Origin: Shewanella sp. Choline-02u-19
Lineage (GTDB): Bacteria; Pseudomonadota; Gammaproteobacteria; Enterobacterales; Shewanellaceae
DNA length: 64,000 bases
Direction of reading: 5' to 3'
NCBI RefSeq assembly: GCF_002836205.1
Contig: NZ_PJBE01000013.1
Location: 992,001 to 1,056,000, forward strand
Part shown: positions 39,911 to 48,926 of the stretch, in pieces
Layout: each line of letters opens with the position of its first letter
Position numbering within the stretch: position 1 is the first letter of the stretch
Position numbers and translations under genes: made by a program
The notes under the pieces: generated by a model
Seen by the model: the letters and a program-made list of their open reading frames with translations, nothing else
The model's database searches: none
Told to the model about the DNA's origin: nothing

Positions 39911-40636
39911 TTATTTGATATTGTCTAAAGCAGATTTAAGCTTTTGTTTATCTTCTTTGCTGAGGTTTGCGTGACTAATCAAGCTAAGAATATGTTCAGC
40001 ACTTGCCCCATCGCCATCGTCAAAGATAACAAAACTAGCGTGTTCATCACTATCACCAAATCGCATGACTTCAAGCTCAGAGATCTGCTCGGCAATAATC
40101 TCTATATCATCTGAAAGGGATTCAATATGTATTTCAAATTCGCCTTCATTTTGTTCGAATAGTTTTTCGAGTTCTTGGGCTTTCGCTTCAAGTTCACCCG
40201 ATTTAGATTCGATTTTTATTACATGAGCTTCGATTTGCGCTGTTTTCCCATCGAGTTGTTTATACAGTTTTTCCAATTTAATCCTAATCGCCTTATCTTG
40301 CTCTGCGTTAACAACAAAAAGATTGTTTTTAGGGTGCAGTTGCGACCGCGACAGCATACGAGTGAGTAGCGCTTGAGACTCTTTGGGTAACTCAGCTAAT
40401 TTAGCGCTAATCACATCTTTATCTTTCAACTCTTGGGCAGTAAATGCTAAGTCATGTTGCTTACCATCTGTTTTAATGGTGACATGGGTAATGTCATTCT
40501 CATCAGTTTCTATTTGGGTGGTAAATTCTCTGTCTTTATTGTCGACGACTTCAATTTGTGTAGGTGCAGCGAATAAGCTGGTTGGCAAGGCTAAACCGCA
40601 GGTTAATAATGCGCATACTAATAAGTTATTTTTCAT
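39911..40636 (-). CDS. Periplasmic coiled-coil protein, predicted sigma-54 dependent
   Basis: A 241-residue exported protein from the ATG at 40636 (signal peptide MKNNLLVCALLTCGLALPTS...FAA); AGAGAAG precedes it. An upstream in-frame start at 40690 lacks a ribosome site and would hide the signal peptide. The middle (about 95-190) is a charged, heptad-like helix rich in K, E and Q (EKLYKQLDGK...EAHVIKIESK), followed by an acidic end. No family is recognised. A near-consensus -24/-12 promoter lies at 40725-40740, and the divergent genes encode a kinase and an NtrC-type activator, so it is probably their target. Confidence 0.75.
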   Translation of the reverse strand: MKNNLLVCALLTCGLALPTSLFAAPTQIEVVDNKDREFTTQIETDENDITHVTIKTDGKQHDLAFTAQELKDKDVISAKLAELPKESQALLTRMLSRSQLHPKNNLFVVNAEQDKAIRIKLEKLYKQLDGKTAQIEAHVIKIESKSGELEAKAQELEKLFEQNEGEFEIHIESLSDDIEIIAEQISELEVMRFGDSDEHASFVIFDDGDGASAEHILSLISHANLSKEDKQKLKSALDNIK

Positions 40637-40724
40637 AATGTCTTCTCTATTGCCATAAGGCATTGATGTGTTTGGATCTAACGCAGCCACTTAACGGTAC
40701 GTTCCCTCTATTCTCAGTAGGTAT

Positions 40725-40740
40725 TGCGAGTATCGTGCCA
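40725..40740 (-). promoter_or_regulatory. Sigma-54 promoter of the coiled-coil gene
   Basis: On the minus strand: TGGCACG-ATAC-TCGCA against the consensus TGGCACG-N4-TTGCW, differing by one base in the -12 element. It is about 90 bp before the start codon. Confidence 0.65.
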
Positions 40741-41026
40741 ACTCATAACAATGCGCTTTTAGTGGGGTTCTCGGCGGAAATAATCTGTTAACCCATTAAA
40801 GAACAACAAAATAACCCTATTTGGGCATATGACTTCCTCAAATAAGGATATTGTGCTTAAACGTGCTAGGGTTTAAATCAACTACTCTGGTCAATACCGT
40901 TCTTGAAAGAGCGTGTTACAGGGCGTTAGCTGATATTTGAAAGCTGGTATTAAACTTGTATAGCTATAGAAACTAATAATAAAGGCCTCAATCTAAAGTG
41001 TATTGAGGCAGATAAAAGAGTCGATT

Positions 41027-42583
41027 ATGTCTATTAAACGTTATGTCTTTCTGTTGTTTGGAGCGCTTATTCTTATGTTGGCTATAAGCCAGCTTTTTGT
41101 GGCTCAGTATTTTAAAACTCAACTTCAACAAGAGTTACAGCAAAGCTCAAAATCCCTGTCTAAAAGTTTAGTCAGTGTGGTGATCCAAAGAGCGTCCGAC
41201 ATCGACCGCTGGGAATTTTCGTTACCAGAAGAAAATGAGTTTTTGACGGACATTGAAGAAAATAAAGAGTTTGTATTAGAGCTTGATGAAGATATTGCTG
41301 AGCTAGAACAAGAGATAGATAACCTTGCGCAATCGCTGGTAGAGGTCCATGTCGATACGGGGACAAATGACTACCAAAAACATCAATTGGCGCTACAGGA
41401 GAAGGTTCAAGCTCTGCTAGAGAAAGATCGCCGTCATATGGAAGGTGAGCGAGAGAATTTACAGCAACTTAAACGAGAGGCGGCTAAAGAATACCAGCAG
41501 AGGGTAGAAGAGAGCCTTGAAAGCTTTGAGATCCACACTGATGACTGGTTACAAGCAGGTCGGGTTATGATTGTTGATGGTGATGAAAAAGATGGCATGG
41601 TCATCCGCGAAGAGCGCAGTATTGATCTGCCAAGCCAAGGGGCTAACCATCTGCTTGAGCGCTTCAGTGAGTCGGTATTGATTGTGATATTACTGACGAG
41701 CATTATGGCGCTAATCCTCGCTTACTGGCTCAGTCATCACGTTACTGAGCCTTTAAGCGAATTAGCGCTGGGCCATCAAAAATTGGGTGAAGGTAAATTT
41801 GGCATTCAGTTAAAAGAGCAAGGTGTTAAAGAGCTTAAACAGATAATGAATGGCTTTAACCGCATGAGCCTAGCATTGGAAAATTGGAATAAAAAAGAGC
41901 AGCAGATGTCCCAGCAGCAACATCTAGCCGATCTCGGTCAAATTACTCGCGGTATCGCCCACAGCTTAAGAAACCCACTGCATACGCTTGGTTTGTTATC
42001 GGAGCAAGGTATTTACACCGACTCTCAAAGTGAACGTGAAGCGATAAACCAAAAGATGCAAAAGAAGATTGGTTTAATGGATAAGAGCATTCAATCTTTA
42101 CTGACTCTTTCGAGTCACGAGGTGCTAAGAGACAAGTTGGTGCCATTGAATGCAATTGTACAAGATATTCTATTAGAGCTGTCTATCTCTGGCCTCAAGC
42201 CTGATGTGATTTTTGATGCAAATAACCTTGTAGCGGTTTATGGCGCCGAATCAGAATTAAGAAGCATAGTGCATGCGGTATTGATCAATGCCGTTGAAGC
42301 TGGTGGTAAGCAGATTAAAATTGAACTCAACAAAGCTGAGAACGAAAAATCAGTTGTGATAACAGATTGGGGCAAAGGCATTGAGCCTTCGATTAAAAGC
42401 CAAATGTTTAAACCGCACATAACGACAAAATCAGAAGGTTCAGGTATGGGAATTTACATCGCCAAACGTCTCATAGAGAGCCACTATAATGGCGATATTT
42501 GCTATCAAGACAATCCTGAAGGCGGCACCATAGCAACCATTTTATTTGTCGAAGAGCAATCTAGTCAGAAGGAAGATAATTAA
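41027..42583 (+). CDS. Membrane sensor histidine kinase
   Basis: About 518 residues from ATG 41027 with AAGAG before it (an in-frame TTG at 41003 lacks support). An N-terminal helix (about 8-28) and another (about 215-240) flank a periplasmic part rich in coiled coil (EENKEFVLELDEDIAELEQE...). HAMP follows, then HisKA with GIAHSLRNPLHTLG and HATPase with NAVEAGGKQIK, DWGKGIEP and GSGMGIYIAK. The NtrB-type fold matches the NtrC-type partner. The stop overlaps the partner's start. Confidence 0.85.
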   Translation: MSIKRYVFLLFGALILMLAISQLFVAQYFKTQLQQELQQSSKSLSKSLVSVVIQRASDIDRWEFSLPEENEFLTDIEENKEFVLELDEDIAELEQEIDNLAQSLVEVHVDTGTNDYQKHQLALQEKVQALLEKDRRHMEGERENLQQLKREAAKEYQQRVEESLESFEIHTDDWLQAGRVMIVDGDEKDGMVIREERSIDLPSQGANHLLERFSESVLIVILLTSIMALILAYWLSHHVTEPLSELALGHQKLGEGKFGIQLKEQGVKELKQIMNGFNRMSLALENWNKKEQQMSQQQHLADLGQITRGIAHSLRNPLHTLGLLSEQGIYTDSQSEREAINQKMQKKIGLMDKSIQSLLTLSSHEVLRDKLVPLNAIVQDILLELSISGLKPDVIFDANNLVAVYGAESELRSIVHAVLINAVEAGGKQIKIELNKAENEKSVVITDWGKGIEPSIKSQMFKPHITTKSEGSGMGIYIAKRLIESHYNGDICYQDNPEGGTIATILFVEEQSSQKEDN

Positions 42584-43935
42584 TGAGTGAGCAGCCCTTA
42601 CATATTCTAGTGGTAGAAGATGAGCCTGATCAGCGCTCGCTTATTTGCCAAATGCTGACAGCAAACAACTACGTTGTCAGCGAAGCTGACAGCGTCGAAC
42701 AGGCCATTTTATTGCTCAAAAAGAGCGTGCCTGATCTGATATTTTCAGATTGGAAACTTGGGCAACTAACAGGCATGGATTTGCTAACGTACGTAAGACG
42801 CGAGCATGCCGACTTAGGATTTATTATTGCGACAGCCTACGGAACGATTACTCATGCTGTGGATGCGATGCAGGCTGGCGCAGATGATTACCTGTCCAAG
42901 CCTTATCAGCGTCAATCACTGTTCATGGCCATTGATAAAGTGGCTAAGTCACTTAAGCTAAAACAGCATAATAGGCGTTTAGCATCGGAACTTTCACAGC
43001 AACAGGAGCTGGTGGGCTTAGTCGGAAAAGCCCCTTGCATGCAAAAGGTTTATACGCGGGTGCAACGCGTTAGTGCTACCGATGCCACTGTGTTAATTGG
43101 TGGCGAAAGCGGCACAGGTAAAGAACTTGCCGCAAGAGCCTTGTATCAACTGTCGCAAAGACATCATAAACCTTTCGTGGCCATTAATTGCGGCGCAATC
43201 CCCGAAAGTTTGGCGGAGTCGGAGTTGTTTGGTGCGGAGAAAGGGGCGTTTACTGGGGCCACAAGTCAAAAAATCGGTAAGCTCGAAGCGGCTAATGGGG
43301 GCACCATCTTTTTAGATGAGATCGGTGACTTACCTCTATTACAACAAACCAAGTTACTCCGCTTTTTGCAAGAAGGAGTCATTTCTCGCTTAGGCCAAAA
43401 TGGTGAAATTAAGCTGGATGTTAGAGTTATTGCGGCCACCCATCGAGATTTACCTACCGAGGTGGCAGAAGGGCGATTTAGAGAAGATCTGTATTACAGG
43501 CTCAATGTTGTCCCTATCCATATGCCGCCATTAAGGGAGCGTCAGGAGGATATTGGTAGATTGGTTGAGCACTTTTTAAAACTCCACAGTAGCCAGTACA
43601 AAATGGCATTACCTAAATTGACACCGATGACATTAAAGCAGCTATTAGATCATTCATGGCCGGGAAATGTGAGGGAGCTGGCTAATCGGATTGAACGGTT
43701 TGTCTTACTAGGCGATGAAGACGAGATGGTCGATGAGTTAGCTTGTCAGCCTAAGCCACTTAATACCAGTCAATTTTCATTGCCTGAACAAGGGATCGAA
43801 TGGGAGGTATTTGAGAAAGATTGTTTGGAACAGGCAATGGACAAACATCAAGGTAATCGTACGAAAGCCGCTAAATTCTTGGGACTGAGTTATAAAGCGT
43901 TTCTGTATCGATTAGAAAAATATCAATTGGTGTAA
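42583..43935 (+). CDS. Sigma-54-dependent response regulator (NtrC family)
   Basis: This 450-residue activator has a receiver domain (phospho-Asp in LIFSDWKLG, about residue 55; Lys in YLSKPY), a sigma-54 AAA+ domain (about 140-375) with GESGTGKE, GAFTGA and GRFREDLYYRLNV, and a Fis-type helix-turn-helix (QGNRTKAAKFLGLSYKAFLYRLEK). The GAFTGA loop is intact, so it should open sigma-54 promoters. Its gene overlaps the kinase. The best target is the divergent coiled-coil gene with the sigma-54 promoter at 40725. Confidence 0.92.
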   Translation: MSEQPLHILVVEDEPDQRSLICQMLTANNYVVSEADSVEQAILLLKKSVPDLIFSDWKLGQLTGMDLLTYVRREHADLGFIIATAYGTITHAVDAMQAGADDYLSKPYQRQSLFMAIDKVAKSLKLKQHNRRLASELSQQQELVGLVGKAPCMQKVYTRVQRVSATDATVLIGGESGTGKELAARALYQLSQRHHKPFVAINCGAIPESLAESELFGAEKGAFTGATSQKIGKLEAANGGTIFLDEIGDLPLLQQTKLLRFLQEGVISRLGQNGEIKLDVRVIAATHRDLPTEVAEGRFREDLYYRLNVVPIHMPPLRERQEDIGRLVEHFLKLHSSQYKMALPKLTPMTLKQLLDHSWPGNVRELANRIERFVLLGDEDEMVDELACQPKPLNTSQFSLPEQGIEWEVFEKDCLEQAMDKHQGNRTKAAKFLGLSYKAFLYRLEKYQLV

Positions 43936-44157
43936 GTTGGTGTCCGTTTATATTAATGGTTTGAGATGTAACCTTTCTGTGAATATTAATAACAACAAGG
44001 ACGTTAATTTACGCGGCATTAATTTTATTTCTTAATCAAGGCTTAATATAACGTTAATCAAAAATTAATTTAATCAGGCGGGTGTACGGTTACTTTGTTG
44101 ATATATCTATTAATTTGATAGAATACGGTAATACGATGTAAATTAGGCTGTTTCACG

Positions 44158-44185
44158 TTGACATATACTCTATTATGATTATAAT
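44158..44185 (+). promoter_or_regulatory. Near-consensus sigma-70 promoter upstream of mgtE
   Basis: TTGACA, 16-bp spacer, TATAAT. Both hexamers are perfect. The surroundings are AT-rich. Confidence 0.65.
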
Positions 44186-44531
44186 TCAGCTCAAATAAAT
44201 AACACTAGGCCATTCTATGGGCTTCAATGATTCCACGGTGATTCGCCGAAGAATATAAGTTATTTTGAAGATGATTTTTAATAAAAAATAGTGTTTTATT
44301 AAAAACCTATTCTCATTTTAACTTCAGCTTAAAAAGCTCCCCAATATTGATTATTCTGCCTTGCATTCACGACCCTTTGTGACAGATATTCTTGCCGTAC
44401 TGTATGAAAATCAGTCTGTAAGATTGTTAGTTAGTTGTTTTTAATAGCTTGTTTTTGGTCAGTTAACCTTTGTAAGTTAAGGCTTTGCTTTAATCTTCTT
44501 CTATTTTATAGCGATAGTTTAGGAACGTATT

Positions 44532-44588
44532 ATGGAAAATGACATCCCTCCGAGTAGAGAAAACAGTGACGGTGGAAAAGTATGGTAA
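44532..44588 (+). CDS. Possible 18-codon leader peptide before mgtE
   Basis: ATG...TAA encodes MENDIPPSRENSDGGKVW, with AGGAACG before the ATG. The acidic and proline residues near the start recall MgtL of Salmonella, which senses Mg2+ or proline through translation upstream of mgtA. The likeness is in composition only. Chance is a real possibility. Confidence 0.25.
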   Translation: MENDIPPSRENSDGGKVW

Positions 44589-44770
44589 TAGTTAATATGT
44601 AAATTATTTTATCCTACTGCCTATTTACATCCCGCCTCACTGTTTATTTCATACTGTTTATCCATTAGTCTTAACTTAGTTAGTGCTGTTTGTCTTTCAA
44701 TGATAAACATTAATAATTATTATCTTGGGCTAAATAAAGTTTAAATCCTATTATATTGGGAGGACTAAAC

Positions 44771-46051
44771 ATGTCCAACATTACAGTAAGTGCTTCAGAT
44801 GATATCAATAAAGGTTTTAATTTAGACTTTGTATTTTTTAATGGCTTTAATTCTGAAGTTGATAATGAATGTAATAAAAGCAAGCTTGTTGGTTTTATTA
44901 AAAAGCAACATAGCACCGTTATCCAACGCTGGCTTGAAACGCTGTCTTTATTACAATACTTTCATATTTATAATCAATTACCAGAGGCTGAACAAAAGAC
45001 TGTTATTCACCTTATGCCTAGCGGGTTTATGAGTGACATGGAAAAAATAGCGTCACAAGCTCATCCAGTTATTGCCGTGGCGACAATCAGGCCACAGCGT
45101 TGCGTTAATGATGATATGCGGGTCAGTGAAGCGATTGATATAATTCAGCAATCAACAGATATCTTTGATGAGCAAGTGCTTTTTATCGTAGATGATCAGG
45201 GCTGTTATCGATCGACCCTGGAGTTACATCAATTAGTCAAATATCAGCCATCAGCAATATTGGCTGATATTGCTCGTTGGGTGGCTCCATGTCATGTCAG
45301 CACTGATAGAGAGCTGGCTGTGGCACAGTTGCAACATAGCGAGAATGATTACTTACCCTTAGTGGACTTTTGGGGTAAGCCTGCAGGGGTACTGCGTGCC
45401 AAAGAAGCGATGTCTGTTTTACAACAAGAGCAGACTCAAGATGTTGAAATGTTGATGGGCATTCAGGGAACTCACGACGACACACCTTACATGCAGACAA
45501 CGGTCTTGGAACATGTTCATAAGCGAATTTTCTGGATTGTCGGTTTAGCTGCTGTTGGGATTTTATCAGGTATGGTTATTCAAAGTTATGATGATGCCAT
45601 CATGGCATTGACTATTTTAGCACTATACATGCCTATGGTCGCCGATACGGGGGGAAATGCAGGAAGCCAAGCTGCAACAGTGATAGTCCGCTCTATGGCA
45701 CTGGGTGAGCTAAAGCTGAAAAGTTGGTGTGATGTATTGTGGAAGGAGCTACGTATTTCACTTTTTATCGGTTTAGGGTTGGCGCTAGTCTCTTTTGGCA
45801 AAGTATTGTTTCTGTCACATAATGCTGAGGTCCCGGGTAATATCACCTTAACCATGCTAGGTAGTGCCATTGCATTAGCACTCTTCTTTCAGGTCGTTAC
45901 TGCTACGGTGATCGGTGCTGCGTTGCCATTTATGGCAAAGTTATGTCGGCAAGATCCTGCGGTAGTTGCCAGCCCCGCTATTACAACCATAGTCGATGTC
46001 ACCGGTCTGTTGATCTATTTTTATATTACTTCATTGATTTTACTTAATTAA
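44771..46051 (+). CDS. mgtE: MgtE-like magnesium transporter
   Basis: About 426 residues from the ATG at 44771, which has GGGAGGA before it; the in-frame TTG at 44756 overlaps the ribosome site. It has a short N domain (about 1-115), a CBS pair (about 120-245) and five C-terminal helices with the channel signature DTGGNAGSQA and DPAVVASPAITTIVDVTG. MgtE is a Mg2+ channel gated by Mg2+ binding to its cytoplasmic domains. The N domain is shorter than usual and its acidic gating residues are less evident. A hairpin separates it from the next gene. Confidence 0.9.
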   Translation: MSNITVSASDDINKGFNLDFVFFNGFNSEVDNECNKSKLVGFIKKQHSTVIQRWLETLSLLQYFHIYNQLPEAEQKTVIHLMPSGFMSDMEKIASQAHPVIAVATIRPQRCVNDDMRVSEAIDIIQQSTDIFDEQVLFIVDDQGCYRSTLELHQLVKYQPSAILADIARWVAPCHVSTDRELAVAQLQHSENDYLPLVDFWGKPAGVLRAKEAMSVLQQEQTQDVEMLMGIQGTHDDTPYMQTTVLEHVHKRIFWIVGLAAVGILSGMVIQSYDDAIMALTILALYMPMVADTGGNAGSQAATVIVRSMALGELKLKSWCDVLWKELRISLFIGLGLALVSFGKVLFLSHNAEVPGNITLTMLGSAIALALFFQVVTATVIGAALPFMAKLCRQDPAVVASPAITTIVDVTGLLIYFYITSLILLN

Positions 46052-46064
46052 TCATATGAATTGT

Positions 46065-46099
46065 GACTACAAATTTATTTCACAATTCAATTTGTAGTC
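46065..46099 (+). promoter_or_regulatory. Hairpin between mgtE and the outer-membrane protein gene
   Basis: GACTACAAATT and AATTTGTAGTC form an 11-bp perfect stem with a 13-nt loop. No T run follows, so processing, mRNA stability or a weak attenuator is more likely than termination. Confidence 0.45.
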
Positions 46100-46166
46100 A
46101 ATTACTGCGAAACAGTTTTTCTCTTCATTTTTCACATTAGATCCTGATTAGATAGGAGGACTACTT

Positions 46167-47024
46167 ATGTCCTATAAACAAGTAAAAAATCGTATTTCTC
46201 GTCAATTTTATCGTTTAACATTTTTTGTTATTCAGGCATTTATACTCCTTGCCTCTACAATGACTGTCGCGACGGCAATGACGAATAACGCCATGGAACA
46301 GCATCTTGCTGAGCAACCTGAGCCTGCCTTTCATGTCGACTTGGGTATTGATTCACACTATATAGACCAAGGATGCAATCTGCTCGATGAGGGAGGTATT
46401 TTCTGGGGGAATGCACACTGGGATCTGAGTTATCTACTCCTGGACGCTGGTATTGGAAGGGCGACACATCAAGACTACACTGAATTAAATATAGGTATGG
46501 AATTAGAACTGTTATCAACTGCAATTTTTGACATTACCGCAGGTATCCAATTTATTGAAATTTTTGGCGCTGATCGCGAAAGTGATGTTGAACTATTCAC
46601 GACATTTTCCTATTCAGGAATAGATTGGTTTACGCCCATCATTGAACACACATACTCACTTGAGGCTAATGGGCATTATGTTGAAATTAGTCTGCAAGGC
46701 ATGAGTTTTGTATTGGCTCACGGCGTGTCAGTAACACCCTATGTGACCCAAGCTTTCGATTATGAGTTTGTCGTTGACGGTTATAACGGAGTTAACCATT
46801 TTCAAATGGGTATAAAAGTGGATTACCCGATTCATCAACGTGTCTATTTATCTGGACACCTGAGTCATATCACACCACAAAAGGGCATTAAGTCTGAACG
46901 TAATGCACAAATCTATTCAGCATCCAGCACTGACTCGACAAGCAAATCGGTGACTGAAGTGAACGAGACAAAGGGAGGCAGTAAACAAATGTTTGCTGGG
47001 ATCTATCTGAATTGGTTCTTCTAA
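46167..47024 (+). CDS. Predicted outer-membrane beta-barrel protein
   Basis: A 285-residue exported protein: long basic-start signal (to about residue 38, ending ATAM), then alternating segments such as FHVDLGIDSHYIDQG, YLLLDAGIGRA, HYVEISLQG and a C-terminal aromatic end (LNWFF), as in outer-membrane barrels. A Ser/Thr-rich insert (YSASSTDSTSKS) comes before the last strand. TAGGAGGACT before the ATG resembles the mgtE site. No family is recognised. It may be co-transcribed with mgtE (115-bp gap with hairpin), which would suggest a link with cation supply. Confidence 0.65.
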   Translation: MSYKQVKNRISRQFYRLTFFVIQAFILLASTMTVATAMTNNAMEQHLAEQPEPAFHVDLGIDSHYIDQGCNLLDEGGIFWGNAHWDLSYLLLDAGIGRATHQDYTELNIGMELELLSTAIFDITAGIQFIEIFGADRESDVELFTTFSYSGIDWFTPIIEHTYSLEANGHYVEISLQGMSFVLAHGVSVTPYVTQAFDYEFVVDGYNGVNHFQMGIKVDYPIHQRVYLSGHLSHITPQKGIKSERNAQIYSASSTDSTSKSVTEVNETKGGSKQMFAGIYLNWFF

Positions 47025-47139
47025 TGCATATGAGGTTAACAAACAGACTCATGGCGTGGTTGTGATATTCACGTTATCAAGTTTTATTTGCCGCAGCATG
47101 GCGGCAAATAAGCGAGTTTTTGCGAGAGTAATATGGCGC

Positions 47140-47805
47140 TTAAAAAGCGCCGCAGACGATGATCACCGCAACGGAGATAAAGAGAAGACCGGTAACCAAA
47201 TTGATGACAGGACTCGCTTGCTTAACTTTTTGCTGTATCGTCGGTTTTGACAGAACTAAGGCAATGAATATAAACCAGAACAAAGATAATATTAACATAA
47301 TAAATACTGCGACAATCTTGGTGAGCAAATTGATATCTGGTGTGATCAAAGCTGAAAATAAGGTGATAAAGAACACCATTGCTTTTGGATTAAGTAAGTT
47401 GGTGTACAAACCCCGGAGAAACCCTTGCTTGATGGACAGCCCATTATGAGCTGTATTGGTCGTTATTGTGGATCCCAGTTCAATAGCATCCTTTTTAGCC
47501 CGCTTAGTTTGAAAGTGTGTCATCGCGCTACGAACAGCACCTATACCCATCCAACCTAGATATGATGCCCCAATGAGTTGGACTGCAATAAATAGCCATT
47601 GCGAACTCTTAATGATCACGCTGACACCAGTAAGGCTAAGTAGGCTATGCAGTAAGATAGCCACCGAGATCCCTATCGCGGCAGCAATGGCAGTGGCACG
47701 ACTTTCTTGGCTTGCCATTTTTACGACTAACGCAAAATCGGGTCCAGGGCTGGCGAGTGCGACCGAATGAATGATGGCTAAAGAGAGCAGCAATTGCAGT
47801 TCCAT
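47140..47805 (-). CDS. LysE/RhtB-family exporter
   Basis: A 221-residue inner-membrane protein with six helices. The signature ASPGPDFALVVKMA near the N-terminus is that of LysE/RhtB exporters of amino acids and derivatives, and LLNPKAMVFFITLFS is the second conserved block. An AraC-family regulator is encoded about 110 bp upstream on the same strand and probably controls it. Substrate unknown. Confidence 0.9.
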   Translation of the reverse strand: MELQLLLSLAIIHSVALASPGPDFALVVKMASQESRATAIAAAIGISVAILLHSLLSLTGVSVIIKSSQWLFIAVQLIGASYLGWMGIGAVRSAMTHFQTKRAKKDAIELGSTITTNTAHNGLSIKQGFLRGLYTNLLNPKAMVFFITLFSALITPDINLLTKIVAVFIMLILSLFWFIFIALVLSKPTIQQKVKQASPVINLVTGLLFISVAVIIVCGAF

Positions 47806-47915
47806 AAAAAAGTCCGAATAATAATATTGTCATCTATGATGGCTGATCGTTGGTGTTAGGTATTGTAAATTATTGCAGGTTGGGCGACATATTGGTGCTG
47901 TGAAAGATCCTGGTA

Positions 47916-48740
47916 CTAAAGCACTCGTTTTTGAAAGTGTGATGGCGTGATAAGAAAGGCACTCTTAAACGCCTTATTTAGATGACTCTGATCGTAAAAA
48001 CCGACTTGATGTGCAATGTCTATTATCGGCTCGCCTTTGATTAACGCCTTTTTGGCATACTCCAGTCGTATGCGTTTTAAATAGGCGTGTGGGGTCATAC
48101 CTGTTGCCGATTTAAATTGACGTAAAAACTGAAACTTACTTAAGCCTGTGGCAACGGCTAAATCATCGAGTTTAAATTCTCTGTACAGTTCATCGTGAAA
48201 CTGGCTCTTAATATTACCCAGCTGTTGTTGGGAGAGGGCGTGACGAGTAGGCGTGAGAGTGTGAACAGCCCCAAACCGTTCAAATAGTTCAGTGAGTAAA
48301 GCTAGTAAATGTGTCTCTATGGAGAGTCTCGTTTGCTGTGTCTGGGGACTCGTGAGTATTTTATGTAAATGTGAAAAGGCGAGATGCAGGTCAGGGGCCC
48401 AACAAAGAGGTGAGCTGAAAAATTGTTCATTAATGCAAAGCTCATTGGCGATTTGATTGACATAATCTACCGGGATAGCCATAACATTGGCTTGATAACC
48501 TTGTATTTGGGTACTTTGTCCATTATGTGCTTCGTCGGGGTTTAGAGTCGAAATAAACCCTTTATCAAGTTGATAGCTAGTCCCTTTATGTTGATATTTT
48601 TGTCCACCTTTAGTCACCACGCCTATGTGATAGTCGAGATGAATATGTTGATCGAACTCAAAGCGCTGAAAGCTGGCTTTACTGAGCTCGATATCAGGCA
48701 CTATTGGGTTGTGCCAATATTCAATTTTCTCTTCGATCAT
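47916..48740 (-). CDS. AraC-family transcriptional regulator
   Basis: A 274-residue regulator with an N-terminal cupin-like ligand domain (HLDYHIGVVTKGGQKYQHKG) and two C-terminal helix-turn-helix motifs (LDDLAVATGLSKFQFLRQFK and IDIAHQVGFYDQSHLNKAFK). It lies just before the LysE-type exporter gene, an arrangement I recall from many genomes, so a role as activator of export is inferred. Confidence 0.9.
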   Translation of the reverse strand: MIEEKIEYWHNPIVPDIELSKASFQRFEFDQHIHLDYHIGVVTKGGQKYQHKGTSYQLDKGFISTLNPDEAHNGQSTQIQGYQANVMAIPVDYVNQIANELCINEQFFSSPLCWAPDLHLAFSHLHKILTSPQTQQTRLSIETHLLALLTELFERFGAVHTLTPTRHALSQQQLGNIKSQFHDELYREFKLDDLAVATGLSKFQFLRQFKSATGMTPHAYLKRIRLEYAKKALIKGEPIIDIAHQVGFYDQSHLNKAFKSAFLITPSHFQKRVL

Positions 48741-48926
48741 TCATTTTCACCATTCGAAGCGGGATTACGCTGAGTTTTTTTTATTTTAGCGGTTGGTTAA
48801 TTATATAGGCTAGGAAAAAATTGCAGTAGTAAAATATGTTACAAGATAACACTGTATTAATCAGTATTTTGGCTCATAATACCAAGCTGATTTGCTAAAT
48901 ATCGTCATTTTATTGGAGCACAGCTT

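Larger units (their letters stand above)
43936..44770 (+). promoter_or_regulatory. Long leader region of the mgtE-like gene
   Basis: The 835 bp before mgtE hold no sizable gene. A near-consensus promoter lies at 44158-44185, predicting a ~580-nt leader. Within it are a 12-bp AT-only stem-loop (44275-44286 with 44294-44305) and a small open frame (44532-44588). This layout suggests leader control or a small RNA. Confidence 0.5.
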
